A stretch of DNA of 64,000 nucleotides from Odiellus spinosus (Eukaryota > Arthropoda > Arachnida > Opiliones > Phalangiidae), in assembly GCA_963920705.1 (NCBI GenBank), contig OY987225.1:5463372-5527371 (forward strand), in the 5' to 3' direction. A program made the position numbers and the translations under genes. Shown one piece after another: positions 45,751 through 56,960 of the stretch. Position 1 is the first letter of the stretch. Every line of letters starts with the position of its first letter. The notes under the pieces were generated by a model. That model worked only from the letters and a program-made list of their open reading frames with translations, was not told the DNA's origin and made no database searches.

Positions 45751-48700
45751 CGGGTATGACGTCAAAGATATATTAACGAAATTTATATCAAAATATAATG
45801 GTGTCAAAAACGGCCAAATGCCAAAGACTTAAATAATGTTTCTTTTTCATTAAAGGCCATGTTGTTTAACGAGCCGGACATCAGGGTTTTTAAATTGGCA
45901 TCACTTTAATCCTCGTATATGCGTAAGTATATCTTATTGTGATTGCAAAGTGTCGGTAGAAAAGTAGACTGAGAACTGAATTCAAAACCACCGTCGAAAG
46001 AAGTAAATCAGGGAAAATAAATCGAAGCACCGCTCCACGTGTAAAGTCTAGGCGGACGAATACCTCACGTTAATCTTCTAATAATTGAAAGTAGATCTTA
46101 TCGAGAGATAATGGCGTCCCTTGAAAGTAGAGAATTTCAAAAACTGTTAGAACGTCTCTTAGAAGTCCTTTGTCAGTAGCACGGGTAAAGCTAAGGTGGA
46201 TGAATACGCCATGTTAATCTTCTTACGATTGGAAGTAGATCTTTTCGAGAGATAATGATGTCCATAGAAAAGTTGATTTTCAGAAAAACGGTTAGAAACA
46301 AAGTCTCTGAGACATTAAAGCGTCGTCGCTCAGAAGCACGCGTAAAGCCTAGGTGGATGAATACGTAACGTTAAACCCCTTAGGACCGAAAGTTGTCAGT
46401 ACAGGGATTGGGAGACGTCGCCATTACAGTAGAGTGGATATAAAAGAAAAATGACACTTTTGAAATATTGTTTCTTTTTCAATAACGGTCATCTTGTTTA
46501 ACAAGCAGTACATCAGGGTTTTTAAATTGACATCACTTTAATCCTCGTATACGCCGGTATGACGTCAGATTATATATTAGCGAAATCTATATCAAAATAC
46601 AATGGTGTCAAATATGGCACTTTTGAAATGATGTTATAATGTTTAACGAGACGGGATAATTCGAATATGTCTTTATAATCGGTAGCGCCAAGGCTTAAAG
46701 GGAAGGCTTATTAGACCGTTTATCCACCGAGTATGACGTCAAAAGATATTTTAGCGAAATTTATATAAAAATACAATGGTGTCAAAAATGACACTTTAGA
46801 AATATTGTTTCTTTTTCAATAACGGTCATCTAGTTTAACGAGCCGTACATCACAGTTTTTAAATTGAAATCACATTAATCCTCGTATAAAAGCGTAAGTA
46901 TAGATCTTATTGAGATTGCAAAATGTCGATAGCAAAGTAGACTGAGAACTGAATTCAAAATCACAGTCGAAAGAAATAGATCAGGGAAAATTATATATTA
47001 GCGAAATCTATATCAAAATAGAATGGTGTCAAATATGGCACTTTTGAAATGATGTTATAATGTTTAACGAGACGGGATAATTCGAATATGTCTTTATAAT
47101 CGGTAGCGCCAAGGCTTAAAGGGAAGGCTTATTAGACCGTTTGTCCACCGGGTATGACGTCAAAAGATATTTTAGCGAAATTTATATAAAAATACAATGG
47201 TGTCAAAAATGACACTTTAGAAATATTGTTTCTTTTTCAATAACGGTCATCTTGTTTAACGAGCCGTACATCAGGGTTTTTAAATTGACATCACTTTAAT
47301 CCTCGTATAAGCGTAAGTATAGATCTTATTGAGATTGCAAAATGTCGATAGCAAAGTAGACTGAGAACTGAATTCAAAATCACAGTCGAAAGAAATAGAT
47401 CAGGGAAAATTATATATTAGCGAAATCTATATCAAAATACAATGGTGTCAAATATGGCACTTTTGAAATGATGTTATAATGTTTAACGAGACGGGATAAT
47501 TCGAATATGTCTTTATAATCGGTAGCGCCAAGGCTTAAAGGGAAGGCTTATTAGACCGTTTATCCACCGGGTATGACGTCAAAAGATATTTTAGCGAAAT
47601 TTATATAAAAATACAATGGTGTCAAAATGACACTTTAGAAATATTGTTTCTTTTTCAATAACGGTCATCTAGTTTAACGAGCCGTACATCACAGTTTTTA
47701 AATTGAAATCACTTTAATCCTCGTATAAAAGCGTAAGTATAGATCTTATTGAGATTGCAAAATGTCGATAGCAAAGTAGACTGAGAACTGAATTCAAAAT
47801 CACAGTCGAAAGAAATAGATCAGGGAAAATTATATATTAGCGAAATCTATATCAAAATACAATGGTGTCAAATATGGCACTTTTGAAATGTTATTATAAT
47901 GTTTAACGAGACGGAATAATTCGAATCTCTTTATAATCGGTAGCGCCAAGGCTTAAAGGGAAGGCTTATTAGACCGTTTATCCACCGGGTATGACGTCAA
48001 AAGATATTTTAGCGAAATTTATATAAAAATACAATGGTGTCAAAAATGACACTTTAGAAATATTGTTTCTTTTTCAATAACGGTCATCTTGTTTAACGAG
48101 CCGTACATCAGGGTTTTTAAATTGACATCACTTTAATCCTCGTATAAGCGTAAGTATAGATCTTATTGAGATTGCAAAATGTCGATAGCAAAGTAGACTG
48201 AGAACTGAATTCAAAATCACAGTCGAAAGAAATAGATCAGGGAAAATTATATATTAGCGAAATCTATATCAAAATACAATGGTGTCAAATATGGCACTTT
48301 TGAAATGTTATTATAATGTTTAACGAGACGGAATAATTCGAATCTCTTTATAATCGGTAGCGCCAAGGCTTAAAGGGAAGGCTTATTAGACCGTTTATCC
48401 ACCGGGTATGACGTCAAAAGATATTTTAGCGAAATTTATATAAAAATACAATGGTGTCAAAAATGACACTTTAGAAATATTGTTTCTTTTTCAATAACGG
48501 TCATCTTGTTTAACGAGCCGTACATCAGGGTTTTTAAATTGACATCACTTTAATCCTCGTATAAGCGTAAGTATAGATCTTATTGAGATTGCAAAATGTC
48601 GATAGCAAAGTAGACTGAGAACTGAATTCAAAATCAGTCGAAAGAAATAGATCAGGGAAAATTATATATTAGCGAAATCTATATCAAAATACAATGGTGT

Positions 48701-50170
48701 CAAATATGGCACTTTTGAAATGTTATTATAATGTTTAACGAGACGGAATAATTCGAATGTCTTTATAATCGGTAGCGCCAAGGCTTAAAGGGAAGGCTTA
48801 TTAGACCGTTTATCCACCGGGCATGACGTCAAACGATATTTTAGCGAAATTTATATAAAAATACAATGGTGTCAAAAATGACACTTTAGAAATATTGTTT
48901 CTTTTTCAATAACGGTCATCTTGTTTAACGAGCCGTACATCAGAGTTTTTAAATTATGTCACTTTAATCGTCGTATAAGCGTAAGTATAGATCTTATTGA
49001 GATTGCAAAATGTCGATAGCAAAGTAGATTGAGAACTGAATTCAAAATCACAGTCGAAAGAAATAGATCAGGGAAAATTAGGTCGAAGCTCCGCTCCACG
49101 TGTAAATTCTAGGCGGATGAATACCTCACGTTATCCCTCTTATGATTGAAAGTAGATCTTCACTAGAGAAAATGGCGTCCCTATAAAAATAGATCGGAAA
49201 GAAAAGTCAAAAAATCGAAATTTATAAAAGTATAGTAGAATTTATGTTTATACCAGAGAAAAAAAAGTAGAAATCGGTAGCGTCAAAGGGTTAACCTGCA
49301 GGTTTATTAGACCTTTTACCACGCGGGTATGACGTCAGATTATATATTAGCGAAATCTACAGGGTGGAACAGATAACAAAACTCAATAGCTTCTATGGGA
49401 AAAATTTCAATGGGATTTTAACATTGAGCGCGTGCTATAAACACGCGCCAGACGTGAAAAATTAATTTTGATAGCACGCACTCAATGATAAAATCCCATT
49501 GAAATTTTTTCCCATAGAAGCTATTGAGTTTTGTTATCTGTTCCACCCTGTATATCAAAATACAATGGTGTCAAATATGGCACTTTTGAAATGTTATTAT
49601 AATGTTTAACGAGACGGAATAATTCGAATGTCTTTATAATCGGTAGCGCCAAGGCTTAAAGGGAAGGCTTATTAGACCGTTTATCCACCGGGCATGACGT
49701 CAAACGATATTTTAGCGAAATTTATATATAAATACAATGGTGTCAAAAATGACACATTAGAAATATTGTTTCTTTTTCAATAACGGTCATCTTGTTTAAC
49801 GAGCCGTACATCAGAGTTTTTAAATTATGTCACTTTAATCCTCGTATAAGCGCAAGTATAGATCTTATTGAGATTGCAAAATGTCGATAGCAAAGTAGAC
49901 TGAGAACTGAATTCAAAACCACAGTCGAAAGAAATAGATCAGGGAAAATTATATATTAGCGAAATCTATATCAAAATACAATGGTGTCGAATATGGCACT
50001 TTTGAAATGATGTTATAATGTTTAACGAGACGGGATAATTCGAATATGTCTTTATAATCGGTAGCGCCAAGGCTTAAAGGGAAGGCTTATTAGACCGTTT
50101 ATCCACCGGGTATGACGTCAAAAGATATTTTAGCGAAATTTATATAAAAATACAATGGTGTCAAAAATGA
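45750..50170. repeat. ~418-bp satellite array with diverged edge
   Basis: The landmark CGGTAGCGCCAAGG recurs at about 46681, 47102, 47521, 47939, 48355 and 48772, a period of 416-421. Each unit contains two diverged half-repeats (ACAATGGTGTCAAA with TGGCACTTTTGAAATG, and ACAATGGTGTCAAAAATGAC with CACTTTAGAAATATTG). The units from about 46980 to 48950 are nearly identical; those before 46500 and near 49080-49330 are diverged and carry another module (CCACGTGTAAA...CTAGGCGGA). Such edge divergence is typical of satellite arrays. Interrupted by a MITE at 49360-49550. Confidence 0.95.
49360..49550. mobile_element. Tc1/mariner-type MITE inside the 418-bp satellite
   Basis: 191 bp with ~60-bp terminal inverted repeats starting CAGGGTGGAACAGATAACAA, flanked by TA on both sides (49358-49359, 49551-49552). 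Removing it restores the satellite unit (CGAAATCTA/TATCAAAATAC). The centre has a smaller palindrome around GCGCGTG. Non-coding. Confidence 0.93.
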
Positions 50171-50415
50171 CGAGAGGTTTACCGGACGAATCTGACACAT
50201 AAACGAAAGGTCCAGTATAACTAAAAGTTTTGGTCTTGCTGCTGTAATCACGGAGACACAACTCACCTGTCAAATAAGAGCAAAAACATTAATGAGGAGT
50301 AATATTTAAGTAAATTAAATAGAAACTGTACCCGAAACGCTTGAAAGAGTGTAGTAATCGAAGTCGACGGAATTTCCAGCTTCAATATTTCCACCATCGA
50401 AGTTTTCCTTTACTG

Positions 50416-53266
50416 TCAATGATTTGTTTCTAAAAAGAAAAGACTGTTGGCTAGATCAGCCAGACTGATATCTTCATCTTGTTCTATTGTATCTTGATTT
50501 CTGGGCAATTCCTTGGTGCACTTCAACTCCATTGGTTGATATTTGCTCCGATGTGTCATGCCAAGTCTCTTGGCTTCTGTTTCAGCCTTAATTAGAGCGG
50601 CTTCAACAACCATTTTTATTTCATCGTTTGAAGGAAGTGATTTTGGAATGTATTCATCATGAAGTTTCTTACTCTGGGCCCTCTTGTTTTGGGCGAAATT
50701 AAATTGTCCAGAGAGTTTGCTGGCTATTTCACTTTGCATTTCAATTCGTTTCAACCAATGCAAGAGCTCGAGTATGGTGAAATTTACAACTGTGGAAAAC
50801 GTTGATGTGATGGATCTGGCTGCGCGAAAAAACGATTCACATATTTGACTTGAGAATAGCCATGGTAAAAAGTTCTGAGGACATTTTATATCTCGCAACC
50901 TCCGAATTGCGCAAATAATTCCATGGGCGTTCATCTCTAGGCAAGAATATAGGTTTGAAGTTAAAACGTTTGCTTCTAGAGTGTAATCTGGGTTTTCTTT
51001 TATCCATACTCTCCAAATCCTAGCGAAAAATACCGCAAACCAGATCTTTGATATTCTATCCAAAGGTTGTAGTTTTTTGTCTAAAAATGCTTCAAGCATA
51101 CTAGCTATCATTGAGAGGTAAGTAATTGTTCCCTCGCTATTTACTACATGATCTTGGAGTGCTTGGCAAACATTTCTAGAAATTATCTTTTCAACAGATC
51201 TAAAATTCATTCGATCTGATCCGTCTAAGTCTTGAGCGCTAAGAAGATGTTTATCTTTAGAAATACTCTTCTGTAGCTTCTTCAAATGAGTTACGCTTGC
51301 TAATTTCTCGCCCATAGGAAGAACGATTGACGGTTTCGTTAACCTGTTCCTTCCTTTAGTCCCAGTGTGGACTGGGTCTTGTATAAAAATGAGATCCTTA
51401 CTTTCATCGTAATCAACACGAAACCAATTGTGCCAGCTTTTGGGAATAGTGGAAGATTTCTTTCCCGACTTGCAACCCATATCCAACTGCAATAACATTG
51501 CTCGGAGGCAGCGGCTGTCACCATCAGTCGAGACCCCAAAAATTTGAATTCCTTCTTCTCGGAATCTACGTTGTATGTACTCCCACCTTTTTATGACAGA
51601 ATCTGTGTTAAATCGATTGTCTGTCCCAAAAAGAGAGATACAAAAAGGTGAAGCTCTGTCTTCTAACGGTTGAACCATAACAGCGTAGGCAACGTTAGCT
51701 TGGGTTCCCCGAAAGAAACTCTCCTCAAACTCTTTGGCAGACCTTGCCAAGAACGAGTTGATTTCAGGTAAACCAGTAGCATCGTTTAGTGGTGGCACGA
51801 AACCCACGAGCGTGTTGTTCGTGGACGAGTATTGCACCCCAGACTTTACTCTGGTTCCGTCTTCACTAAGCCAAAGAAGCTTTGGCAATGAATTATCTTT
51901 CAGGTAATTAAAAACTTTACCAACTGCGAGTTCGCCTTCGGCTTGTGTATAACGAGCTGTAATCTGTCTTTCAATTGTCCTTGAGTTAGGCAATTCTAGA
52001 TTCGACGCAATAGTTTCGTAGCCAAGAGGTCCACATATAATTCTTAGATACGAAGCGAAGATTTTTAGTGTGGAATCATATCGTTTTCCTTTAGATGTCC
52101 TACTGTTGTTCGCTTCGGCAGTTTCCCTAATAAGTTTTAAAAATGTCGAAGTTGAAGTGGAAGATGCAGATAAGTTTCGTGATTTGGACGAAATAAAAAA
52201 TTCCAATTTTTCGCGCAAATGACGATTTTGTGCTAATAAAATATCCATTTGATCTAAAACAGCTGGATAAAATGCTGTTATGCGAGATTGTTTTTCATCC
52301 CATTTATTTTAAAACTCTTCTCTTTCTTTCGGTTCTGCTGTATCTGTCAAAGGGAAATTTTAGTAAGTAAATTTGCATTTTATGTTATACAGTGCGGAAG
52401 ATATCAGACTCGCACAGACCCCATGTATACTTCAATGAGAAACCTCTGCGGTTTTTGCGAGGCTGTACATCTCGGTACATCTATACCTTTCATGCTTCCA
52501 CTTGGACGTAGTTTTGTTAATTGGAGCTATTAAAGGTGGGAGCGTAGGTTGGTCGCCTCTTAGTCCAACCTCGCTTTCTCTTCCCCCGGAGGAGTTTTGG
52601 TATGGCACATGTTTGTAGATGTTGTCAATGGTTCAGAACTATTCGATTTCTCGTTCACCGAAGAAGAAGGTTCGGCATCAAGATCAATTTCAACATTTTC
52701 GAATTCAACAGTTTCCCTTGGAGATGAAGAATCATTAGGTTTTAAAGATACATCTATCTTTTCTGAGGTCTTTCCGAGAAAACAGTTCAAGTTGCTCTGT
52801 AATTTTGGTCTCTTCGAGTTTTGGCTATGTCCATGATTATTTGACTTTTGGCATTTCAAGTGTCGACTAAAGTTGCTAAGCAACCAACGATTACCATTAT
52901 AGAATACAGCAATTTTCTCGTTACACGAGGACGAGGGACACCACACGTAACCTTATACGTGGTTATTCAGTATATTAGTTTTTCGTGGTCCAAAACAATT
53001 TACTAATTAACTTAAAAATTACCTGTATACGAAACTGAGTTATCCTCGAAGTTATCATCACTAGTCACGGGTCTTTGGATATATGCGTCAGATTTCAGCA
53101 CTTCAGTAGACCGGCTGCTCAGGATTTCTAAATTTCCCGAGTTTTTTTTAACAAACGATAAGACAGCCTTTGCAAGAGAAGTCTTGAGTTGTCCCAAAGT
53201 TGCATCGTAATCGGTCGAGTTAGGGGATAAAATTTTATTTTCCAAACTTTGTCCCTGCGAAGCCAT
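50416..53266 (-). CDS. Multi-exon transposase-like gene, family not named
   Basis: Exon 1 runs from ATG 53266 (MASQGQSLENKIL) to a donor near 53025. Exon 2 is about 52960-52560 and has a zinc-finger-like pattern (WCPSSSC...RHLKC). Exon 3 begins after TTTATCCAG at about 52266 and runs 610 codons from ATG 52248 to 50416. The large exon has FGVSTDGDSRCLRAM, then FIQDPVHTGTKGRNRLTKPS, SKDKHLLSAQDLDGSDRMNF and a C-terminal helical region with ICESFFRAAR. The acidic residues in DGDSR and QDPVH would fit an RNase H-fold transposase catalytic core; that assignment is by pattern only. Similar architectures, with an N-terminal zinc finger and then this core, are known to me only as repeated uncharacterised animal proteins. 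Joins are predicted; the last exon is intact. Confidence 0.6.
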
Positions 53267-53282
53267 TTTACGTTTGCCTAAT

Positions 53283-53530
53283 TTAATGGCTGATGACTTT
53301 CCCAGAACCGAAGTGGTTGACTGTCTTATCGTGCACGTATTTACTAACGGATATCAAGATATCTCTATAACCAGGTACGAACTTAAACCTTCGAGGATTG
53401 ACAGCATCGACACCAAAATATTTCCTTTTGTTCTCATCTGACATTGTTTTTACTTCAAGAAGCTCAGTAATATCTTCTTGAATGAACTTCTCAAGTTCGT
53501 GAATTTTATCAGTTTCCTGTGCAGCTCCTC
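53283..53530 (-). pseudogene. Unrecognised coding fragment upstream of the transposase-like gene
   Basis: Minus frame of ~80 codons ending TAA 53283, with coding-like composition (DITELLEVKTMSDENKRKYF, VDAVNPRRFKFVPGYRDIL). It ends 17 bases before the ATG at 53266. It has no clear start and is cut near 53540. Possibly the end of an older copy of a related gene. Confidence 0.4.
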
Positions 53531-53627
53531 ACTCCAGGAATATGTGTCCCATATCCTTCAAAAACTTCAATCAGTAGTGAAGTTAAAAATCAATTGGTAA
53601 GTTATGCCCATAATGTTCAATATGTTC

Positions 53628-54520
53628 TTATATATAATTTAATACTATCCATTTAGATTGAATTAGATCAACCATGTGCTTTAGGAGGTGAGCCAGATTG
53701 CTCTCAGGCATTATTTTACCAATATTATGAAAAATCTTTAACTGCCTAATATGGCATTGGGAACGTCTCTTCGTATTTATTTCCTCTAGTTCATAAATTA
53801 CAGTAGAGATATGTCTTATGATGGTGTATGGCCCAATCCATTTAGGTAAGAGTTTTGCAGAGATATTACGTGCTGCACTCGACAACTGATGATTTTCTTT
53901 CCATACCATCATTCCTGGTTGGAAATAATCCTCCTCTCTACGCAAGTCATAATACTTTCGTTGACGAACTTGGTTCACCTCGATTGTTCGCGAAACGGCT
54001 AAAATTTCCCTTCCAAGTGTCTCAATTCGTTCCTGATTTTCCTGAAGAAAATCTGCTCGATCAATTTCTGTTATGATGTCTTCATAGACCTCCCAAGGTG
54101 TATTTGGTTCTCTGCCATGATTTAAGTAAAAAGGGGTCCTACCTGTGGTCATGTGAGGACTACTATTTAGGGCAAACTGTAGGGTACTAGGTAAACTAGA
54201 ATCCCATAACTGATGATCATTCCCTACATGTATAGATAATAAGGCCTTAATAGATCTATTTGTCCTCTATACAGGGTTAGATTGCGGATGGTAAGGGGAG
54301 GTATATCTACACTGAATATTAAATAGAGTGCAAGTCTCCTTCCACATCCTTGAAACAAATTGTAACCCTTTATCTGATAGGATTTTCTTAGGTGACCCCC
54401 ACCGTAGGACTAAGTCTTTTAATGTAGGGCTAACTGTACTGGCGGTTATGTCTGGTATAGCTATTAACTCTACAAACCTGGTAAAAACATCCAGGTATAC
54501 TAATAGGTACTTATTGTTAA
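53628..54520 (-). pseudogene. Ty3/gypsy integrase fragment (second lineage)
   Basis: Minus frame closely parallels residues ~825-1090 of the intact Pol at 24362-28141: LVLRWGSPKKILSDKG, SPYHPQSNP, HMTTGRTPFYLNHGREPN, RRSQCHIRQLKIFH. A TAG at 54267-54269 replaces the catalytic integrase Glu codon. The fragment stops abruptly at about 54515 and 53640, so only the integrase core and C-terminal region remain. The first catalytic Asp and the MBD-like tail are absent. No LTR was recognised. Confidence 0.88.
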
Positions 54521-54648
54521 GCGTAAACTGCCGTGTTTTTCCAAAGAAAAATGTTCGCCACTAGCTCCCTCTTCAGCTGTTAAATCCAACGCTAGTAAAC
54601 AATTGCCCTGTAATCGCTAAACAAGGCGGTATAGTTCCAAAATACCAT

Positions 54649-54921
54649 TTGAAAAACGACTCTCAATTATTTTCTATCTCCTTACCAGCCCAGACTGGTG
54701 ATTACTATATAGATATTCAAATATATGAATGGGATGCTATAAAGAATCATCTCTTTAGCGATGTTTGGACAGCCGATGGAAAAAGAATTAAATTTATGGC
54801 TAATGAAAATAACATGGATTGTCAATTAATTCGAAAAATAGTCGCCAAGGTGGCGAAAGACATGCGTGAAAACGAGGAAAAAGTTGTTAAACTCCCAATG
54901 AAACGTACTAAGAAAGCTTAA
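54649..54921 (+). CDS. Unrecognised ORF, basic C-terminus
   Basis: Open frame extending upstream to about 54566 without an ATG, ending TAA 54921. Contains DYYIDIQIYEWDAIKNHLF and a Lys/Arg-rich end (KLPMKRTKK). The stop overlaps the next start as TAATG. It may be the last exon of a gene whose start was removed by the gypsy fragment on its left. Confidence 0.35.
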   Translation: MKNDSQLFSISLPAQTGDYYIDIQIYEWDAIKNHLFSDVWTADGKRIKFMANENNMDCQLIRKIVAKVAKDMRENEEKVVKLPMKRTKKA

Positions 54922-55733
54922 TGATGAATACCCCCACTTTATCCATTATAGCTATGAACGTGATAGTGAAGAATGGATTTACAAAACGCTTGTTTGATAC
55001 CGGTATTAACCCAAAAACTTTGAAAAACATTTATAGAAACCATTTCGTATACTGTAAATTTTTATATATGCTAGAAGAAATTAACTGGATATCTGTGGGA
55101 GGAGGTTTTTGTTTATCAAGGAAATATTATTATAAACATAAATACATATGGCCTGTAGTGTGTTTCTCGAGTATTACTATTTTACTACCTAAAGTCTTGT
55201 GTGAGCATTATCCATACGATGTTTGGTGTGAGTTTTGTAATATACAACCCGAAAGTGGTAAAGCTCATTTGGAATATCTATTCCATGTAAAAAAAAATGA
55301 AATTAATTGAAGAAAAAAGCAAACTATATTTTAACGGTTTCTTCATTACGGACTTTCAACTTGTAAAATGTGTTTTGGATCATTTTCTGAGTCAAATATA
55401 CTTAAAATATTCGGAACTCGTGAAAGAAAATGATAACAGCCTTTTACAATTGTTGGTTTTATCAATATTACTCCATCTTACCCAATGTTCTATAATATAC
55501 ATCATAATGATTATCTTATTAAATTGTATAAATTTTCTTTTGATTATTCGAATTTTATATCATTTCTGACAAAGCATTGTTGCGTCAGAATGCCCGATTT
55601 TAAACAGGTTGTCTTTTACTCGAAAGAAGAAACGAACGTGTTCGCTTACGAGTATAGTAAAAAACCATTTTCAACACATTCGGTACTTAAACTAAAAGCC
55701 TTAAACCCTCAGGACATTGAAAATTTATTATGA
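54921..55733 (+). pseudogene. Unrecognised gene broken by two frameshifts
   Basis: Three consecutive frames (54921-55310, 55297-55569, 55485-55733) read as one protein of ~270 residues split near an A-run at 55287-55295 and again near 55475. The N-terminus TLSIIAMNVIVKNGF is shared with the two small ORFs just downstream, and somewhat resembles a SOCS/BC-box helix. The rest is Tyr/Phe/Cys-rich (FCNIQPESGKAHLEYLFHV, TKHCCVRMPDF). No family recognised. Confidence 0.45.
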
Positions 55734-55915
55734 ACCCATTAAGTCTTGAAATGCTGGTAATGCGCCTAATCTGTCGCAGATATCGTTATCAAGATCTTAA
55801 CAGTCGCAGACGTCACTTTTAAAATATTAAAAAAGAATTGAAACTACCTGATTATTATGATCTGATATATAAAGATTATGAACAATACATGGAGCTTTTA
55901 TTTGTAATTGGTTGA
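55730..55915 (+). pseudogene. Small SOCS/BC-box-like ORF with internal stop
   Basis: ATG 55730 overlaps the previous stop (ATGA). It reads MNPLSLEMLVMRLICRRYRY, then a TAA at 55820-55822, and the same frame continues KELKLPDYYDLIYKDYEQYM to TGA near 55915. The order of a hydrophobic helix, a Cys, and a later LP-type motif is like a BC-box/SOCS box; this is weak evidence. Confidence 0.4.
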
Positions 55916-55930
55916 TTTATTCTTGTTGAG

Positions 55931-56068
55931 ATGAATCCACCAAGTCTTCAAATTATCGCTATGCATGCAATCTGTCGTAGATGTAGGTATCGAGAATTCA
56001 AAAAAGAAGTGAACCTACATGATGATTTTGACCTGATACTTGAAGATTACGAAGAATACGTAACTTAG
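55931..56068 (+). CDS. Small SOCS/BC-box-like ORF, intact copy
   Basis: 45 codons: MNPPSLQIIAMHAICRRCRY, then FKKEVNLHDDFDLILEDYEE, stop TAG 56068. It is clearly a duplicate of 55730-55915 and shares its N-terminal helix with 54921. Whether it is expressed cannot be told. Confidence 0.45.
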   Translation: MNPPSLQIIAMHAICRRCRYREFKKEVNLHDDFDLILEDYEEYVT

Positions 56069-56111
56069 AACAGACTGGTTTAATAAAATATATGTATGTA
56101 ATTAGACCTTA

Positions 56112-56960
56112 TCAAGGACAAGTATATTTTAGTATTAATACGACGAAGTTTATAAATCCAATATATCTTTTCCAAGACTCGTACAGTTTTAGAGTGTTTC
56201 GCAAATACTTTTGATGATTTACCTTAAGGCTGTGCATAATCCAAGATGATTTTGAGAGGCTAATAATAGAGCAGCTCGGGCTTTTAAAGGGACTATCTGT
56301 GGCTTTAAATACCCTTAAAGTCACGTTCTTTCTTTGCTTAGCAGACGACGTTGAGTATGTCAAATTGCACAGCCAAAGCTAAGCTGTGTGCATAATAGAA
56401 GATAATTTTAAAGGGGCGAATCTCAGAGCAGATATGTCCTTTAAATGTAGGAAACAACAGAAAATAATTTTCCTAACTTCACATCTACTGTACTTGTTGA
56501 GAAATTGGGTTAAGAAATATTTTAAAGTTTCATTTTCTGATGCGTATCCTGTAGGGTTTTAGTCTGGGTCCTTTGAAATCTAAAATTTTAAATGTTTTTT
56601 CATAGTTGTGTAATGAAAAGATAATTTAAAATTTCGAAAACATACAGAAACACTGCTTATTTCTGCTTTATGACAATTTTAAATATATTAGTATAGTTAC
56701 AACTTCAGAACTACTTTAGATCTTTAAATATTTTAATAAATGATATTTTTCAAGGGTTATCAATTGATGCAAATTTTTTGCGCCAAAAATATTTTTTTTC
56801 GTCGTAACTATAGAAATTTACCTTAGTTAAACGTTGCATCTGCGATTTTTAAATCCCCTTAAAAGAAGCCTTCTTTTCTAGCTTAACAGGCGACTTTACC
56901 GTAACAACTTGTATAGCCAAAGCTAGGTTGTGCGCATTAAGGAAGAGCAATTTAAAGGGG
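56112..56960. repeat. Three diverged copies of a short dispersed repeat
   Basis: Blocks around 56225-56350, 56375-56470 and 56810-56965 share AGCCAAAGCTA, GTGCATAA and AATTTAAAGGGGC. Non-coding. Confidence 0.55.
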
